From positions 248,001 through 312,000 of the forward strand of contig CAYNZP010000001.1 of the NCBI GenBank assembly GCA_964401835.1: a stretch of DNA of 64,000 nt, written 5' to 3'. The translations under genes were made by a program, and so were the position numbers. Positions 1-9,417 of this stretch are shown in pieces. Below the pieces are notes generated by a model. That model saw only the letters and a program-made list of their open reading frames with translations, was not told where the DNA came from and searched no databases. Position 1 is the stretch's first letter; every line of letters starts with the position of its first letter. This DNA comes from CAYNZP01 sp964401835. GTDB taxonomy: Bacteria > Planctomycetota > Phycisphaerae > SM23-33.

Positions 1-91
1 ATTTTTCTGTGAAGGGATACCGACTTGGTTCGCATTTAACAGGAGACCAGGAAGGAAGCAGAAAAAACCTCGACTAACCCTTATTAATTGG

Positions 92-144
92 TTAATATTG
101 AATTAGCTGATTAGCAAGGACAATTACTGATTATTTAATATTAA
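92..144. promoter_or_regulatory. possible BlaI operator dyads
   Basis: Two copies of TTAATATT lie upstream of the repressor gene, at 92-99 and inside the perfect palindrome TTAATATTAA at 135-144. They are 43 bases apart, about four helical turns. BlaI-type repressors commonly bind AT-flanked dyads in their own promoter, so autoregulation is plausible, but the region is AT-rich throughout and the sequence does not match the known BlaI dyad closely. Weak inference. Confidence 0.25.
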
Positions 145-177
145 TAAACTGTTTTTCTATTAATGGAAGATACAAAA

Positions 178-564
178 ATGGCCAGACCTGCTTCAAAAAA
201 TCCGACGGAACTTGAGCTTGAAATATTAAAGATTATCTGGGACGAGAACCCGCTTACTGTCCGGCAGGTGCGCGACCGCCTGGCAAGTACGCGCGAACTA
301 GCCTACACATCTGTGATGACCATAATGAACATCATGGTCGGGAAGGCTTATCTCAAGCGCACTAAAAAGGGAATCAGTTTCGCCTACACCCCAAAAGTCA
401 CCGAAAAGGCTACTACCAAGCGGATGTTCTCGGACTTAATTAACCGCCTCTTCGACGGCTCGGCTGCGGCGGCGATGGTGAACCTTATCGAGTCGAAAGA
501 GCTGGACAAAAATGAAATAAACAAACTGCAGGAATACATAGACGCCAAACGCGGGGAAAAATAA
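178..564 (+). CDS. BlaI/MecI-family transcriptional repressor
   Basis: A 128-residue winged-helix repressor of the BlaI/MecI/CopY family. The first ~75 residues show the family helix order (ELEILKIIW, LTVRQVRDRL, YTSVMTIMNIMV, then the wing KRTKKGISFAY); the rest is the helical dimerisation tail. ATG 178 is preferred to the in-frame ATG 163 because GGAAGA at 165-170 is well spaced only for 178. Only three bases separate its stop from the M56 peptidase gene, the standard BlaI-BlaR1 arrangement, in which signalling through the membrane peptidase leads to loss of the repressor. No beta-lactamase or other obvious resistance target is in the window, so the regulon is unknown. Family assignment is firm; the signal is not. 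Confidence 0.9.
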   Translation: MARPASKNPTELELEILKIIWDENPLTVRQVRDRLASTRELAYTSVMTIMNIMVGKAYLKRTKKGISFAYTPKVTEKATTKRMFSDLINRLFDGSAAAAMVNLIESKELDKNEINKLQEYIDAKRGEK

Positions 565-567
565 AAA

Positions 568-3500
568 ATGGGGGCGATTAATCCGGAAGTTGGGGACTTC
601 TGTGTCAAGTTGACACTGACCTTTGGCCATTTTCTTTGGCAGGCAACGGCTATTGTATTTGTCGCCTGGTTGTTAGGGATTACTTTTAAAAAGAAGCTGA
701 CCGCACAACTTCGCTACACTCTTGCTGTATTTACGCTGCTGATTATGGCGGTCTGCCCCTTTGCAACTTTCCTGACTATCGAGGCACCACCTGCCGAATC
801 CTTACAAGCACACAACACTGTCGGAAAATTGGGACTTACAGAGCCTACTGAAATCGCATCACAAAACGAAACTCCCAGGCCGGAAATTACCCCAACAGCA
901 AAGACAGTGTCTCCTGATGGAAGCGCAGCATCGGCAGGGCAGGTAGGCGACAAATCCGTAATTCAGGCCGATGAAACGGGCGAGAAAAATCCAATATCTG
1001 TCGGCGAATTTTATAAAGAAAAAGATATCGCCATAGCAATTGCAAAGTTTTCGCCTCCGCTTACTCTGATTTATTTTGTCGGCGTAATGTTGATGCTCTT
1101 GCGGCTGACTATCGGCCTGCATGGTGGACTGCGGTTAAAAAAGATTTCGCAGGCCATTGAGGATGAAAATCTGCTGGCTGCCACCCAGCGAAAAGTCACA
1201 TCACTAGGATTGAAGGCGATTCCGCACATAGCATATTGCTATCGCGTAGTTGTACCGACAGTCGTCGGCATATTCCGTCCTATGGTCCTGCTGCCGGTAA
1301 CCTTTACGACCGGCCTTACGATGAGCCAGATCGAGGGGATAATAACCCACGAATTGGCACACATACGCCGGTACGATCACCTGGTCAACCTAATGCAGCG
1401 AATAATCGAATCAGTTTTATTTTTCCATCCTGCTGTGTGGTATGTCTCACGAAAAATCCGTATCGAACGGGAAAAGTGCTGCGATGACTTGGTCGTATCT
1501 TCCGGCGGCGAGCGCCTTGACTATGCCGAATCGCTGCTTCGCGTAGCCGAGTTGGGCCTGGCTGCCCGCGCCAACAGATTAGCTTCTGTTGCGGCACTAG
1601 CTGCTGTTGACAGTAGAAGACCTTCACAGATTCGCGATAGAGTACTGCGATTAATCGGCGTGGATTCAAACGAAAAATTGCGCCTTCGACGCACTTGGCC
1701 ATCGGCAGCTATCATTGTTTCCGCAGTTATTATCTTTTCTACCCTTCTGGTTAATGCCGGCATGCAGAAGGTCATAACCGACAGTGATGAGCCAAATATA
1801 ACCGTTGAAACAATTAAGGCCCTGGAAAAAAACATCGAGCTTGCAAAAGAAAAACCTTTACCCCCTTCGGACTCTCAAAAATATCGACCTCAGAAGGAAT
1901 TTACCGTTCTGGATCAAATTCGCCCAACGGGCAATTGTTCAATCAAAGGTACTGTAATCTCCCAGGAAGACAGCAAGCCGATAGGCAATGCGCGAATTGC
2001 TTTATTTGATTCCGATGTGTTAACAGGAATACACATAAACGTTGCCAGCGATGGTACATTTGTATACAAGGACATTCCGGCTGGCAAGTATAGCCTGAAA
2101 ACATACGCCTCCAAGGAATTCCAGGAGGTTTTCTATAATCCTCTTAATAAAAGAAGCGATCACCCGTTTTTTACTCTTAAAGAAAACGAAAAACTTCATG
2201 GCATTGTGCTGATGATGAAGAAGGGTTATAGCATTTTGGGTAAAATCCTGGGTGAAGATGGAAAACCTGTTGCGGGAAATAAATTCTCGGTGGCCGCATT
2301 GGTCAAGAACAATGCTTCCAGGAACATTTGGGACAATTACAAGATAGCTAGTTATGCTCAAGTCTGGAATGGAAGCTATAACATAACCGGTATGGACGGT
2401 AAGCCTGTCTATCTAATCGTTAATAATTTTAACTCTTATAAAGAGGAAGAGCCTTATCAGTCACAATACTATCCCGGTACTTTTTCAATTCACGAGGCTA
2501 CGCAAATTCACTTTGACGAGAAGTATTCCGTTGAGAATGTCGATATACAACTTAAAAAACACGGTGGACTTACACTCGAGGGGACCGTTGTTGACGATCA
2601 AACCGGCGAACCAATTCCCAATTCCCTGATTGCAGTCAATAATGACTTTCTTTTTGATTACGCGGTTGGGTATACCGATGAGAAGGGCAGGTACAAAATT
2701 GATTGCCTGGGTAAGGGAGATGTTGTGGCTTATATTGACGCTTCACCATACGGCTACGTAAGAACCCGGAAACCCTGCAAAATTACTGATGGAGATAATA
2801 ATACTGTTCTTGATTTCAGATTGAACAAGGGCGCAACAATAAGCGGACGATTTGTTGATGAAAATGATAACCCTGTAGAAATCAACAAAAGTGCCTTTGC
2901 CAAAGCCGGAATAAAAGATGCGCCGCAATCTCAACATAGATGGACTGGCGTGCGACACAAACATGCCCCAAAAGCTCCTGAGATGAGGTTTAAAGAACCT
3001 TCCCCCACCTTTGATTCGCTCAAGGGGGATTATACAGTTAACAATATAACCCTTACGAAGAGAACGGCGTTTGTGATAAATGGCATGAAACCGGGAACTG
3101 TTAGATTCCGGTTTTATTTGGCCTCACGAAAGCAGGAAGTAATAAAAATCCTGCACAAAGGAAAGGACATCAAAGACACGGGCTTACTCACACACGCCGG
3201 GGAAAATATAGAAGACATAAAGGTCGTAATCAGAACTTTCCCGGAGTCATCGGACATGCAGGCCATGCCTCCACATAAGGGCGTAGTTCTCGAAACACAT
3301 AAAGCCTTTGCCTGGCCAAGCAGCAGCCATCTTTCTTTGAATTTAAGCTTAGTAAACAAAACCTCTGTACACACAAAAAACAGTGCGACGATATTTACGT
3401 TATCTAAAAAAGATTCCCATTGGGCATGGGAACGACATTTCGGAACCGCCTTAGAATCCGATCGTTACCCAATTGTGGTACTACGATATTGTGCAAAAAA

Positions 3501-4029
3501 TCTAACTTCCAGCGACAAAAATAATATCTGGCTGGATAGTGAACAGGGAGGGATAAATTTAATTAAGCATAACGAAATCATTTCCGATGGCGAAATACAC
3601 GAAATTCGCAAAGATCTTAGAGAATTAAACGCCGGCAAAACAAATATAATAGGGGTAGACCTTTCCATAGAAAGCGGCGAGGAATTGCCAGCCTCTTATG
3701 AACTGATAAGCCTGCGCTTTGAACCAGCCCCCGGCACACAGCCAATTCCTCTTGGTGAAAGCAAACCGGTAAAAATTGCCCTTACAGCCAATAGTGGCAA
3801 ACCCGTCCAGGAAGCAAAGGTCAGCATTGATTATGACTGGATCAATTTAGCAAAATCCGACACAACCGACGCGCAGGGCATGGTTACAATCACACCTTTT
3901 GACATTAAATCCGAATCGCGTAGCTTGAAAATAGAAAAGGACGGCAAGGCTCCCTTCTACTTTAATCTGAAAGGCTACGAATCGGACAAGCCTATCAGAT
4001 TAACCCTACCGGGATGGGAAGAAAAATAG
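568..4029 (+). CDS. M56-family membrane metallopeptidase with carboxypeptidase-regulatory-like domains (BlaR1-like)
   Basis: An 1153-residue protein with a BlaR1-type N-terminal half. Hydrophobic segments occur near residues 17-35, 50-68, 165-190 and 375-395. Between the third and fourth is the zinc peptidase site HELAH (residues 261-265), followed by the family's EREKCCDDLV motif. Where BlaR1 of staphylococci has a penicillin-binding sensor, this protein has ~750 extracytoplasmic residues made of several carboxypeptidase-regulatory-like beta-sandwiches (clear at about 455-515, 560-590 and 665-735; motifs such as IKGTVISQEDSKPIGNA and LEGTVVDDQTGEPIPNS). It follows the BlaI gene by three bases and is surely co-transcribed. 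By family analogy, ligand sensing outside activates the inner peptidase and relieves repression. The long sensor suggests a carbohydrate or peptide ligand, but that is inference. Confidence 0.85.
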   Translation: MGAINPEVGDFCVKLTLTFGHFLWQATAIVFVAWLLGITFKKKLTAQLRYTLAVFTLLIMAVCPFATFLTIEAPPAESLQAHNTVGKLGLTEPTEIASQNETPRPEITPTAKTVSPDGSAASAGQVGDKSVIQADETGEKNPISVGEFYKEKDIAIAIAKFSPPLTLIYFVGVMLMLLRLTIGLHGGLRLKKISQAIEDENLLAATQRKVTSLGLKAIPHIAYCYRVVVPTVVGIFRPMVLLPVTFTTGLTMSQIEGIITHELAHIRRYDHLVNLMQRIIESVLFFHPAVWYVSRKIRIEREKCCDDLVVSSGGERLDYAESLLRVAELGLAARANRLASVAALAAVDSRRPSQIRDRVLRLIGVDSNEKLRLRRTWPSAAIIVSAVIIFSTLLVNAGMQKVITDSDEPNITVETIKALEKNIELAKEKPLPPSDSQKYRPQKEFTVLDQIRPTGNCSIKGTVISQEDSKPIGNARIALFDSDVLTGIHINVASDGTFVYKDIPAGKYSLKTYASKEFQEVFYNPLNKRSDHPFFTLKENEKLHGIVLMMKKGYSILGKILGEDGKPVAGNKFSVAALVKNNASRNIWDNYKIASYAQVWNGSYNITGMDGKPVYLIVNNFNSYKEEEPYQSQYYPGTFSIHEATQIHFDEKYSVENVDIQLKKHGGLTLEGTVVDDQTGEPIPNSLIAVNNDFLFDYAVGYTDEKGRYKIDCLGKGDVVAYIDASPYGYVRTRKPCKITDGDNNTVLDFRLNKGATISGRFVDENDNPVEINKSAFAKAGIKDAPQSQHRWTGVRHKHAPKAPEMRFKEPSPTFDSLKGDYTVNNITLTKRTAFVINGMKPGTVRFRFYLASRKQEVIKILHKGKDIKDTGLLTHAGENIEDIKVVIRTFPESSDMQAMPPHKGVVLETHKAFAWPSSSHLSLNLSLVNKTSVHTKNSATIFTLSKKDSHWAWERHFGTALESDRYPIVVLRYCAKNLTSSDKNNIWLDSEQGGINLIKHNEIISDGEIHEIRKDLRELNAGKTNIIGVDLSIESGEELPASYELISLRFEPAPGTQPIPLGESKPVKIALTANSGKPVQEAKVSIDYDWINLAKSDTTDAQGMVTITPFDIKSESRSLKIEKDGKAPFYFNLKGYESDKPIRLTLPGWEEK

Positions 4030-4080
4030 CTACTACCTGATTAACGCATCGAAATTGTTCGGTCAACCAATTCCCTCAAG

Positions 4081-4518
4081 TCAGGCCTCGGCCTCTGTGG
4101 ATTCCTGATCCTCAGATTCAATCTCCGAATCCTTTCCTGGATCCTTTGGCTCTAATTGGCGAATTCGATTCTCCAGCAGGCTAATCTTCTGAATCATTCG
4201 ACATTGCTTGTTGGCCATTCGGCTGATATCCGTTGAAAGATAAAGGATTACCAGACAGAGAAACGCGAAGACCAAAAGAAAAAGCGTAGTCAGATAATAA
4301 ACACCCAGCCATTCGCTGATCAGAAGCAACAGTCTTGGATAAACGCCGAATGCCAGCAGAGCCACGGAAGCTCCAATCCAGACAAGAGCATATTCATCCC
4401 GAAGTTTGCGTCGCCGGACCAACTCGACCGTCACGCCTATCACAACAAGCGCAGCCAGCAGTGGCACGAGCCATTGGAAGACCGTTATTTTCGTCTCCGT
4501 TACTTCTGCCAGTATCAT
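4081..4518 (-). CDS. DUF2304 small membrane protein
   Basis: A 145-residue protein with three hydrophobic segments (about 14-32, 45-65 and 72-95) and the family hallmark VRRRKLRDEYALVWIG between the first two. The C-terminus is an acidic, coiled-coil-like tail (LLENRIRQLEP then many Glu/Asp/Ser). DUF2304 proteins regularly accompany DPM1-like glycosyltransferases, and here the gene overlaps the upstream glycosyltransferase gene by four bases (ATGA), so the two are translationally coupled. Its role is not established; a membrane anchor or partner for the glycosyltransferase is the usual guess. It is the last gene of the leftward glycan operon. Confidence 0.8.
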   Translation of the reverse strand: MILAEVTETKITVFQWLVPLLAALVVIGVTVELVRRRKLRDEYALVWIGASVALLAFGVYPRLLLLISEWLGVYYLTTLFLLVFAFLCLVILYLSTDISRMANKQCRMIQKISLLENRIRQLEPKDPGKDSEIESEDQESTEAEA

Positions 4519-5279
4519 CGCGACTCTCCCTGCTCAGGATTCCATTCGAAATTAGACTCTAAAGAATCGATCAGAATTGCCAGAATGATCCTAAGGATAT
4601 GCCATATCCCCTTGGAATTTGTAGTAGCCGAGTCTCCTTCTACACGCTGACGCATCCGCACCGGTACTTCAACAATCCGCAGCTGGTGTTTACTTGCCCA
4701 AACCAAAGCTTCGACCGTATCGGCCAGGTAGGATTGTGGGTAGTGTGCTGCAAAAAAACGGATAGCCCGATGAGATGCCGCCCGAAAACCACTGGTCGGA
4801 TCGGTAATAGGCTGTCGCAACATTTGAGAGGTGATCCATGCCAACAGCCGTGACCCCATAAAACGAAGACTGCTAAATCGAAAAGAGGCCTTTTTCAGCA
4901 TTCGGCTGCCAACGGCTAGATCGGCACCTTGTTCAATGGCCTCCAGCAATGTCGGAATTCGCTCGGCACGGTGCTGGCCATCTCCATCAAACTGAATTGC
5001 GATATCATAGCCATTTTCTTCGGCATATTGATATCCAACCTGAACTGCCCCTCCAACACCAAGATTGCAAGGAAGATCAAGTACCAAAACTCCCTCATGA
5101 CGGGCGCAACGAACGGTCAAATCTGTCGAAGCATCGTCAACCACCACGATATCCGCAGACGGCGCGAAAGTCCTGATATCCTTGACCACGCGAGATAAAG
5201 TTCCCTGCTCGTTATAAGCAGGAACAATAACAAGAACTCTCGAGGACTTAACGGTGCTGGATTGCGAGGTTTGACTCAT
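4515..5279 (-). CDS. glycosyltransferase family 2, DPM1-like
   Basis: A 254-residue soluble GT-A glycosyltransferase resembling polyprenyl-phosphate mannose/glucose synthases. Visible motifs are VLVIVPAYNEQGTL at the N-terminus, VVVDDASTD, and the metal-binding QFDGDGQHR near residue 95; TDPTSGFRAASHRAI in the second half is typical of the DPM1 group. No C-terminal membrane pair is present; the partner DUF2304 protein encoded immediately downstream may supply membrane attachment. It probably charges a lipid carrier with a sugar for the surface glycan made by this locus. Donor sugar and acceptor cannot be read from sequence. Confidence 0.85.
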   Translation of the reverse strand: MSQTSQSSTVKSSRVLVIVPAYNEQGTLSRVVKDIRTFAPSADIVVVDDASTDLTVRCARHEGVLVLDLPCNLGVGGAVQVGYQYAEENGYDIAIQFDGDGQHRAERIPTLLEAIEQGADLAVGSRMLKKASFRFSSLRFMGSRLLAWITSQMLRQPITDPTSGFRAASHRAIRFFAAHYPQSYLADTVEALVWASKHQLRIVEVPVRMRQRVEGDSATTNSKGIWHILRIILAILIDSLESNFEWNPEQGESR

Positions 5280-5383
5280 ACCTTTGGGCTTCCTGATTAC
5301 TTTTTTACGCCAAACGTTTTATATCTGATGCCAATATTACCTCTTGCATAGCCGAATACAAGCTCAATTGTATGCAACCGCCG

Positions 5384-6742
5384 CTACGAATCGGGCTCCA
5401 TTTGGGTGGGTTCCCGCCCAAACGCCGTACAGGAAAGCTTCAGCTTTTGGCGTATCACAATGATCATAATCACGTTCCATACAACCGTTCCTGCGCTGGT
5501 AGAAATCGCTGCGCCGATCATCTGGTACTGTGGGATTAAAATTGCGTTCAGGGTAACATTGACAACAGCCGCAGCAAGCATTGCCATTAACATCTCACGT
5601 CCATGACCAGTCATAGCCAGAAGCACTCCGACCGAACCGGCAGCGGCATTGACCAATTGAGCGCCAGCCAAAATCGCCAGCGGAATCGCCGCGGCTGGAA
5701 AATCGTTACCATAAAGCGAGAGAACCCACTTCCCTGCCAGCATCAATCCAATCGCGGGGATTATCGCACAGCATAATACGACTCGTGCGCTATGAACGAC
5801 AATTCGCTGCAACTGGTCCCGCTGGTTATGCGCGTAGAGGCGGGAAAAGTTTGGCGCCAGAGCATTATTGAATGCCATAAGAGGAAACACGATCAGCAAT
5901 GCCGTCATGCTGGCCGCGAAATAAAGCCCCGCTTTAGCTGTGCCGTGAATCGCTCCCAGCATCAACATGTCTGCACGGGTGTTTATAGTCGCCAGTAGCA
6001 TTACCAGCATCAACGGAAGCATCTGCATTGTCCAGTTGCGATAATCATTCTGAGGCTTTGCCCCTCGCAAGATCGCTGGGGTATGCCTTTTCAACACTCC
6101 CCCTACAACCAATAATGCAAGGCCCCAAGCGGTAATTGTTACTCCAATGGCCATCATTGCCGTCATGCCCGGCCGGACCCACCACCAGACAGCCGTTGCT
6201 AACACGATAGACAGAAACGGAGCTACAACCATTTCGCCGACACGTCCCCACAAAATATGATGCAGACCGCGCAAAAAACTCTGCCAGGCAATAGTTAATG
6301 TCATAAGGGGAATCAGCAACAAAGAAGCAAAAAAAGCAGTCTGCCCAACCCCACCCGATTCGGTGACAAACCATGCCACAGCCGCTGCAGGCAAAATCAC
6401 GAGGATCGAAGTTACCAGACAGAAACGATGTGCCCAGGCAAATATGCCCCTCATCAGGGGCCACTTTTCCATGGCCTGGTAGTGGGAAACCTGCCGAACC
6501 AGATATTGATCAGCCCCAAATCTTGCCACAATCGCCAGCAGCGTAATCCAACTCATACAGTAGCTGAAAATACCAAATTCTTCGGTACCGAGAAATCGTG
6601 CCAGGACAATGCTCCCCAGCAAAGTCAAACCTGCTCCGAAAGCCTGCACCATCCCGGAACCCATAACCCCTTTGAGTAGGCGAGAAAAAACCAAAGTATG
6701 GACTTCTTTCTCGCAAGAGTCATTAGTTGAAGATGTCGTCAT
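5384..6742 (-). CDS. polysaccharide flippase (MOP superfamily, Wzx-like)
   Basis: A 452-residue integral membrane protein with about 12-14 hydrophobic segments spread over its whole length. The start (VFSRLLKGVMGSGMVQAFGAG then ARFLGTEEFGIFSY) matches the N-terminal signature of oligosaccharide flippases of the polysaccharide-biosynthesis family, which move lipid-linked repeat units across the inner membrane. It lies between the nucleotide-sugar genes and the DPM1-like transferase, all on the minus strand with short gaps, so it belongs to the same glycan operon. No Wzy polymerase was recognised in the window; the GT39-like protein at 20.1 kb is not an obvious one. Confidence 0.85.
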   Translation of the reverse strand: MTTSSTNDSCEKEVHTLVFSRLLKGVMGSGMVQAFGAGLTLLGSIVLARFLGTEEFGIFSYCMSWITLLAIVARFGADQYLVRQVSHYQAMEKWPLMRGIFAWAHRFCLVTSILVILPAAAVAWFVTESGGVGQTAFFASLLLIPLMTLTIAWQSFLRGLHHILWGRVGEMVVAPFLSIVLATAVWWWVRPGMTAMMAIGVTITAWGLALLVVGGVLKRHTPAILRGAKPQNDYRNWTMQMLPLMLVMLLATINTRADMLMLGAIHGTAKAGLYFAASMTALLIVFPLMAFNNALAPNFSRLYAHNQRDQLQRIVVHSARVVLCCAIIPAIGLMLAGKWVLSLYGNDFPAAAIPLAILAGAQLVNAAAGSVGVLLAMTGHGREMLMAMLAAAVVNVTLNAILIPQYQMIGAAISTSAGTVVWNVIMIIVIRQKLKLSCTAFGREPTQMEPDS

Positions 6743-6759
6743 CTATATTTATTCCATGC

Positions 6760-7848
6760 TCAAGAATAGAGTTTCTCGTTGCTTAGAACACCTAACCGCT
6801 GGCCGGAATAGTGTTCCTTACGAATAGCGGCAATCCATTGCTCTTGTGCCAAATACCATTCGATCGTCTTTCGAAGCCCTTGCTGGAAGGTATGGGCCGG
6901 AGTCCAACCCAATTCCTGCTGGATCCGACTGGCATCAATTGCATAACGCCTATCATGGCCGGGACGATCCTGTACGAACGTAATCAAGTCCCGATAATGA
7001 CCTGCCGGGCGAGGATTAATTTCCTGAAACATGTCACATAGTAATTCGACAATTTGAATATTCTTCCACTCATTGTTACCGCCGACGTTATAAGTTCGGC
7101 CAGTCTGTCCATAACGAATTATCCGATCCAACGCGACACAGTGATCTTCAACATAGAGCCAGTCCCGCACATTTTTTCCGTCTCCATACACTGGTAGCGG
7201 CTTACCCTCCAAGGCGTTGCAAATCATCAGAGGAAGAAGTTTTTCAGTGAATTGGTACGGCCCGTAATTATTGGAACAGTTAGACAACGTCACGGGCAGA
7301 CCATACGTACGATGCCATGTCCGCACCAGATGGTCCGATGCGGCCTTGGAGCTGCTATAAGGACTGCTGGGATCGTAAGGTGTGTTCTCCGTAAAAAGTC
7401 CATCACTGCCCAGTGAGCCAAATACCTCATCTGTGCTGACATGATGAAAACGAACATCTGAGCGATTCTTCCAGGCTGCTCTTGCGGCCTGCAGGAGCGT
7501 GTAGGTACCCATCACATTGGTTTCCAGGAAAGTCTTCGGGCCGTCAATCGAACGGTCCACGTGACTCTCAGCTGCCAGATGCACAACAGTGTCGATTTCT
7601 TCCTCTTTGAAGACACTGGCAACCGCATCGGCATCACAGATATCGGCTTTGATGAAACGATACCGCTGCTTGTATTTCTCGGGAACCCCCGCCAGATTCG
7701 CCAGAGTACCGGCGTAAGTGAGGGCGTCCATGTTAATCACACGCAGCGACGAATCTTCCGCCAACAGGTAGCGAACAAAATTGCTCCCGATAAATCCAGC
7801 CCCTCCGGTTACAAGAACCACATGTGGTACATGTGTCGGGTCAGCCAT
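6760..7848 (-). CDS. rfbB: dTDP-glucose 4,6-dehydratase
   Basis: A 362-residue short-chain dehydrogenase of the RmlB/RfbB type that converts dTDP-glucose to dTDP-4-keto-6-deoxyglucose. The NAD-binding motif TGGAGFIGSNFVR is near residue 14, the STDEVFGSLG motif carries the catalytic Asp/Glu pair, and YSSSKAASD supplies the Tyr-Lys pair. Length is normal for the family. The start ATG overlaps the end of rfbC by eight bases (7841-7848), so the two are coupled. Together with rfbC and rfbA it makes dTDP-4-keto-6-deoxyhexose for the glycan locus; the final reductase rfbD is not in the window. Confidence 0.95.
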   Translation of the reverse strand: MADPTHVPHVVLVTGGAGFIGSNFVRYLLAEDSSLRVINMDALTYAGTLANLAGVPEKYKQRYRFIKADICDADAVASVFKEEEIDTVVHLAAESHVDRSIDGPKTFLETNVMGTYTLLQAARAAWKNRSDVRFHHVSTDEVFGSLGSDGLFTENTPYDPSSPYSSSKAASDHLVRTWHRTYGLPVTLSNCSNNYGPYQFTEKLLPLMICNALEGKPLPVYGDGKNVRDWLYVEDHCVALDRIIRYGQTGRTYNVGGNNEWKNIQIVELLCDMFQEINPRPAGHYRDLITFVQDRPGHDRRYAIDASRIQQELGWTPAHTFQQGLRKTIEWYLAQEQWIAAIRKEHYSGQRLGVLSNEKLYS

Positions 7849-8428
7849 TGGGATTCTCCTTCAGGAATCCAGCCATAACCGGCAGGTCCGTTTCCGGCAC
7901 TTCGGCCAACAGGGGCAGACCGGCGTCACGTTCGGACAGAACGGGGGTTACACCCTTCAGCGGCCATTCGATGCCTATCTCCGGATCATCCCAGCGAACT
8001 CCACGCTCTTGCTTGGGGGCAAAATAATCGGAACACTTGTAGGAAAACTCCGCAACATCACTGAGAACCTGAAAACCGTGAGCAAATCCCTCGGGGATGA
8101 AAAACATGCGTTTTTTTTCAGCCGATAGCCTGACACCTGTCCATTGCCCAAACGTTTCACTTCCGCGTCGGATATCCACGCATACATCAAACACTTCGCC
8201 AACAGTAACCCGTACCAGCTTGGCTTGCGGCTGGCCTATCTGATAATGCAATCCCCGGACAACACCTCGCGAAGACTTTGAATAATTATCCTGGACGAAA
8301 TCCTGTTGGATTCCAACCTCAGCCAATTTTTTTTTGTTGTAAGATTCCAGAAAAAAGCCTCGGTTGTCAGAAAAGACCACCGGCTCGAGAATACAAACTC
8401 CGGAAATATCTGTATCAATTCGCTTCAT
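7841..8428 (-). CDS. rfbC: dTDP-4-dehydrorhamnose 3,5-epimerase
   Basis: A 195-residue cupin epimerase of the RmlC/RfbC family. The start MKRIDTDISGVCILEP (ATG at 8428) is chosen over a longer in-frame extension because RfbC proteins begin this way and AGGAA lies about ten bases upstream. Family motifs include the SYNKKKLAEVG strand, VVRGLHYQ with the catalytic His, and FIPEGFAHGFQVLS near residue 120. It epimerises C3 and C5 of dTDP-4-keto-6-deoxyglucose. It is sandwiched between rfbA and rfbB in the same leftward operon. Confidence 0.93.
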   Translation of the reverse strand: MKRIDTDISGVCILEPVVFSDNRGFFLESYNKKKLAEVGIQQDFVQDNYSKSSRGVVRGLHYQIGQPQAKLVRVTVGEVFDVCVDIRRGSETFGQWTGVRLSAEKKRMFFIPEGFAHGFQVLSDVAEFSYKCSDYFAPKQERGVRWDDPEIGIEWPLKGVTPVLSERDAGLPLLAEVPETDLPVMAGFLKENPNG

Positions 8429-8497
8429 TAAAAAAGATTCCTGCCATTTTTTTGAATCATGCCCAACCTCTGCACCCAAGCCGTTTAGACTGCAAGA

Positions 8498-9361
8498 TTA
8501 TTCCAATAAACACTGCAGATACTCTGCATAAGAGCTTTTTCCCATCTTGGCTATCGATTTTTGAACTTCCTGAGGGCCTACCCATCCCTGCCTCAAAGCG
8601 ATTTCTTCCAGACAGGCAACTTTCAGGCCTTGTCGTTCTTCGATAGCTTCAATGAAGTTGCTCGCCTCCAACAGGCTTCGATTAGTTCCGGCATCCAGCC
8701 AGGTTATTCCCTGCCCTAACAATTTCACCTGCAGGCGTCCTTCTTCGAGATATTGACGGTTCAAATCCGTTATTTCCAATTCTCCCCGCGCGCTGGGCTT
8801 GAGGGACTTGGCCTTTGAAACAACATCAGGCCCGTAGAAGTACATTCCGGGCAAAGCATAGGAACTTTTGGGTTTGTCGGGTTTTTCTTCGATGCTGACA
8901 GCCAAGCCGTCTTCGTCAAACTCGACCACCCCGTATCTTTGCGGATCTCGCACCTGATAGCCAAAAATCGATGCCCCATCAGTCAGTTTGGCGGCATCCT
9001 GGACTATTTCCTTAAGTCCGTAACCGTAGAAAATATTATCGCCCAACACCAGACTGACAGGATCGTCGCCAATAAATTCCTCACCAATTAGAAAGGCCTG
9101 CGCCAATCCATCCGGGTTTGGCTGCTCAGCGTACGTAAAAGTCATGCCAAGCTCACTACCATCACCGAAGAGCCGTTGGAATTCCGGAACACCTTGTGGT
9201 GTCGAGATGATCAAAACCTCTCGAATCCCTGCCTGCATGAGCAAGCTGAGGGGATAGTAAATCATCGGCTTATCATATACCGGCAAGAGCTGCTTGTTGA
9301 CCGCACACGTAATCGGGTGCAATCGCGTTCCTGCGCCTCCAGCTAGAATAATGCCTTTCAT
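8498..9361 (-). CDS. rfbA: glucose-1-phosphate thymidylyltransferase
   Basis: A 287-residue nucleotidyltransferase that makes dTDP-glucose from dTTP and glucose-1-phosphate. The N-terminal pyrophosphorylase signature KGIILAGGAGTRLHPIT and KQLLPVYDKPMIYYPLS are intact, and LVLGDNIFYG carries the metal-binding Asp. The length is normal. It begins the rfb part of the operon, 69 bases before rfbC, and follows the sulfate-activation genes cysD-cysNC with a short gap, so deoxysugar and PAPS synthesis look co-expressed. Confidence 0.95.
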   Translation of the reverse strand: MKGIILAGGAGTRLHPITCAVNKQLLPVYDKPMIYYPLSLLMQAGIREVLIISTPQGVPEFQRLFGDGSELGMTFTYAEQPNPDGLAQAFLIGEEFIGDDPVSLVLGDNIFYGYGLKEIVQDAAKLTDGASIFGYQVRDPQRYGVVEFDEDGLAVSIEEKPDKPKSSYALPGMYFYGPDVVSKAKSLKPSARGELEITDLNRQYLEEGRLQVKLLGQGITWLDAGTNRSLLEASNFIEAIEERQGLKVACLEEIALRQGWVGPQEVQKSIAKMGKSSYAEYLQCLLE

Positions 9362-9417
9362 GGCTCCGGCATTCCTTTCTTAACAGCCCAACACTCAAAA
9401 CTTCCGCAAGGCCTTGC

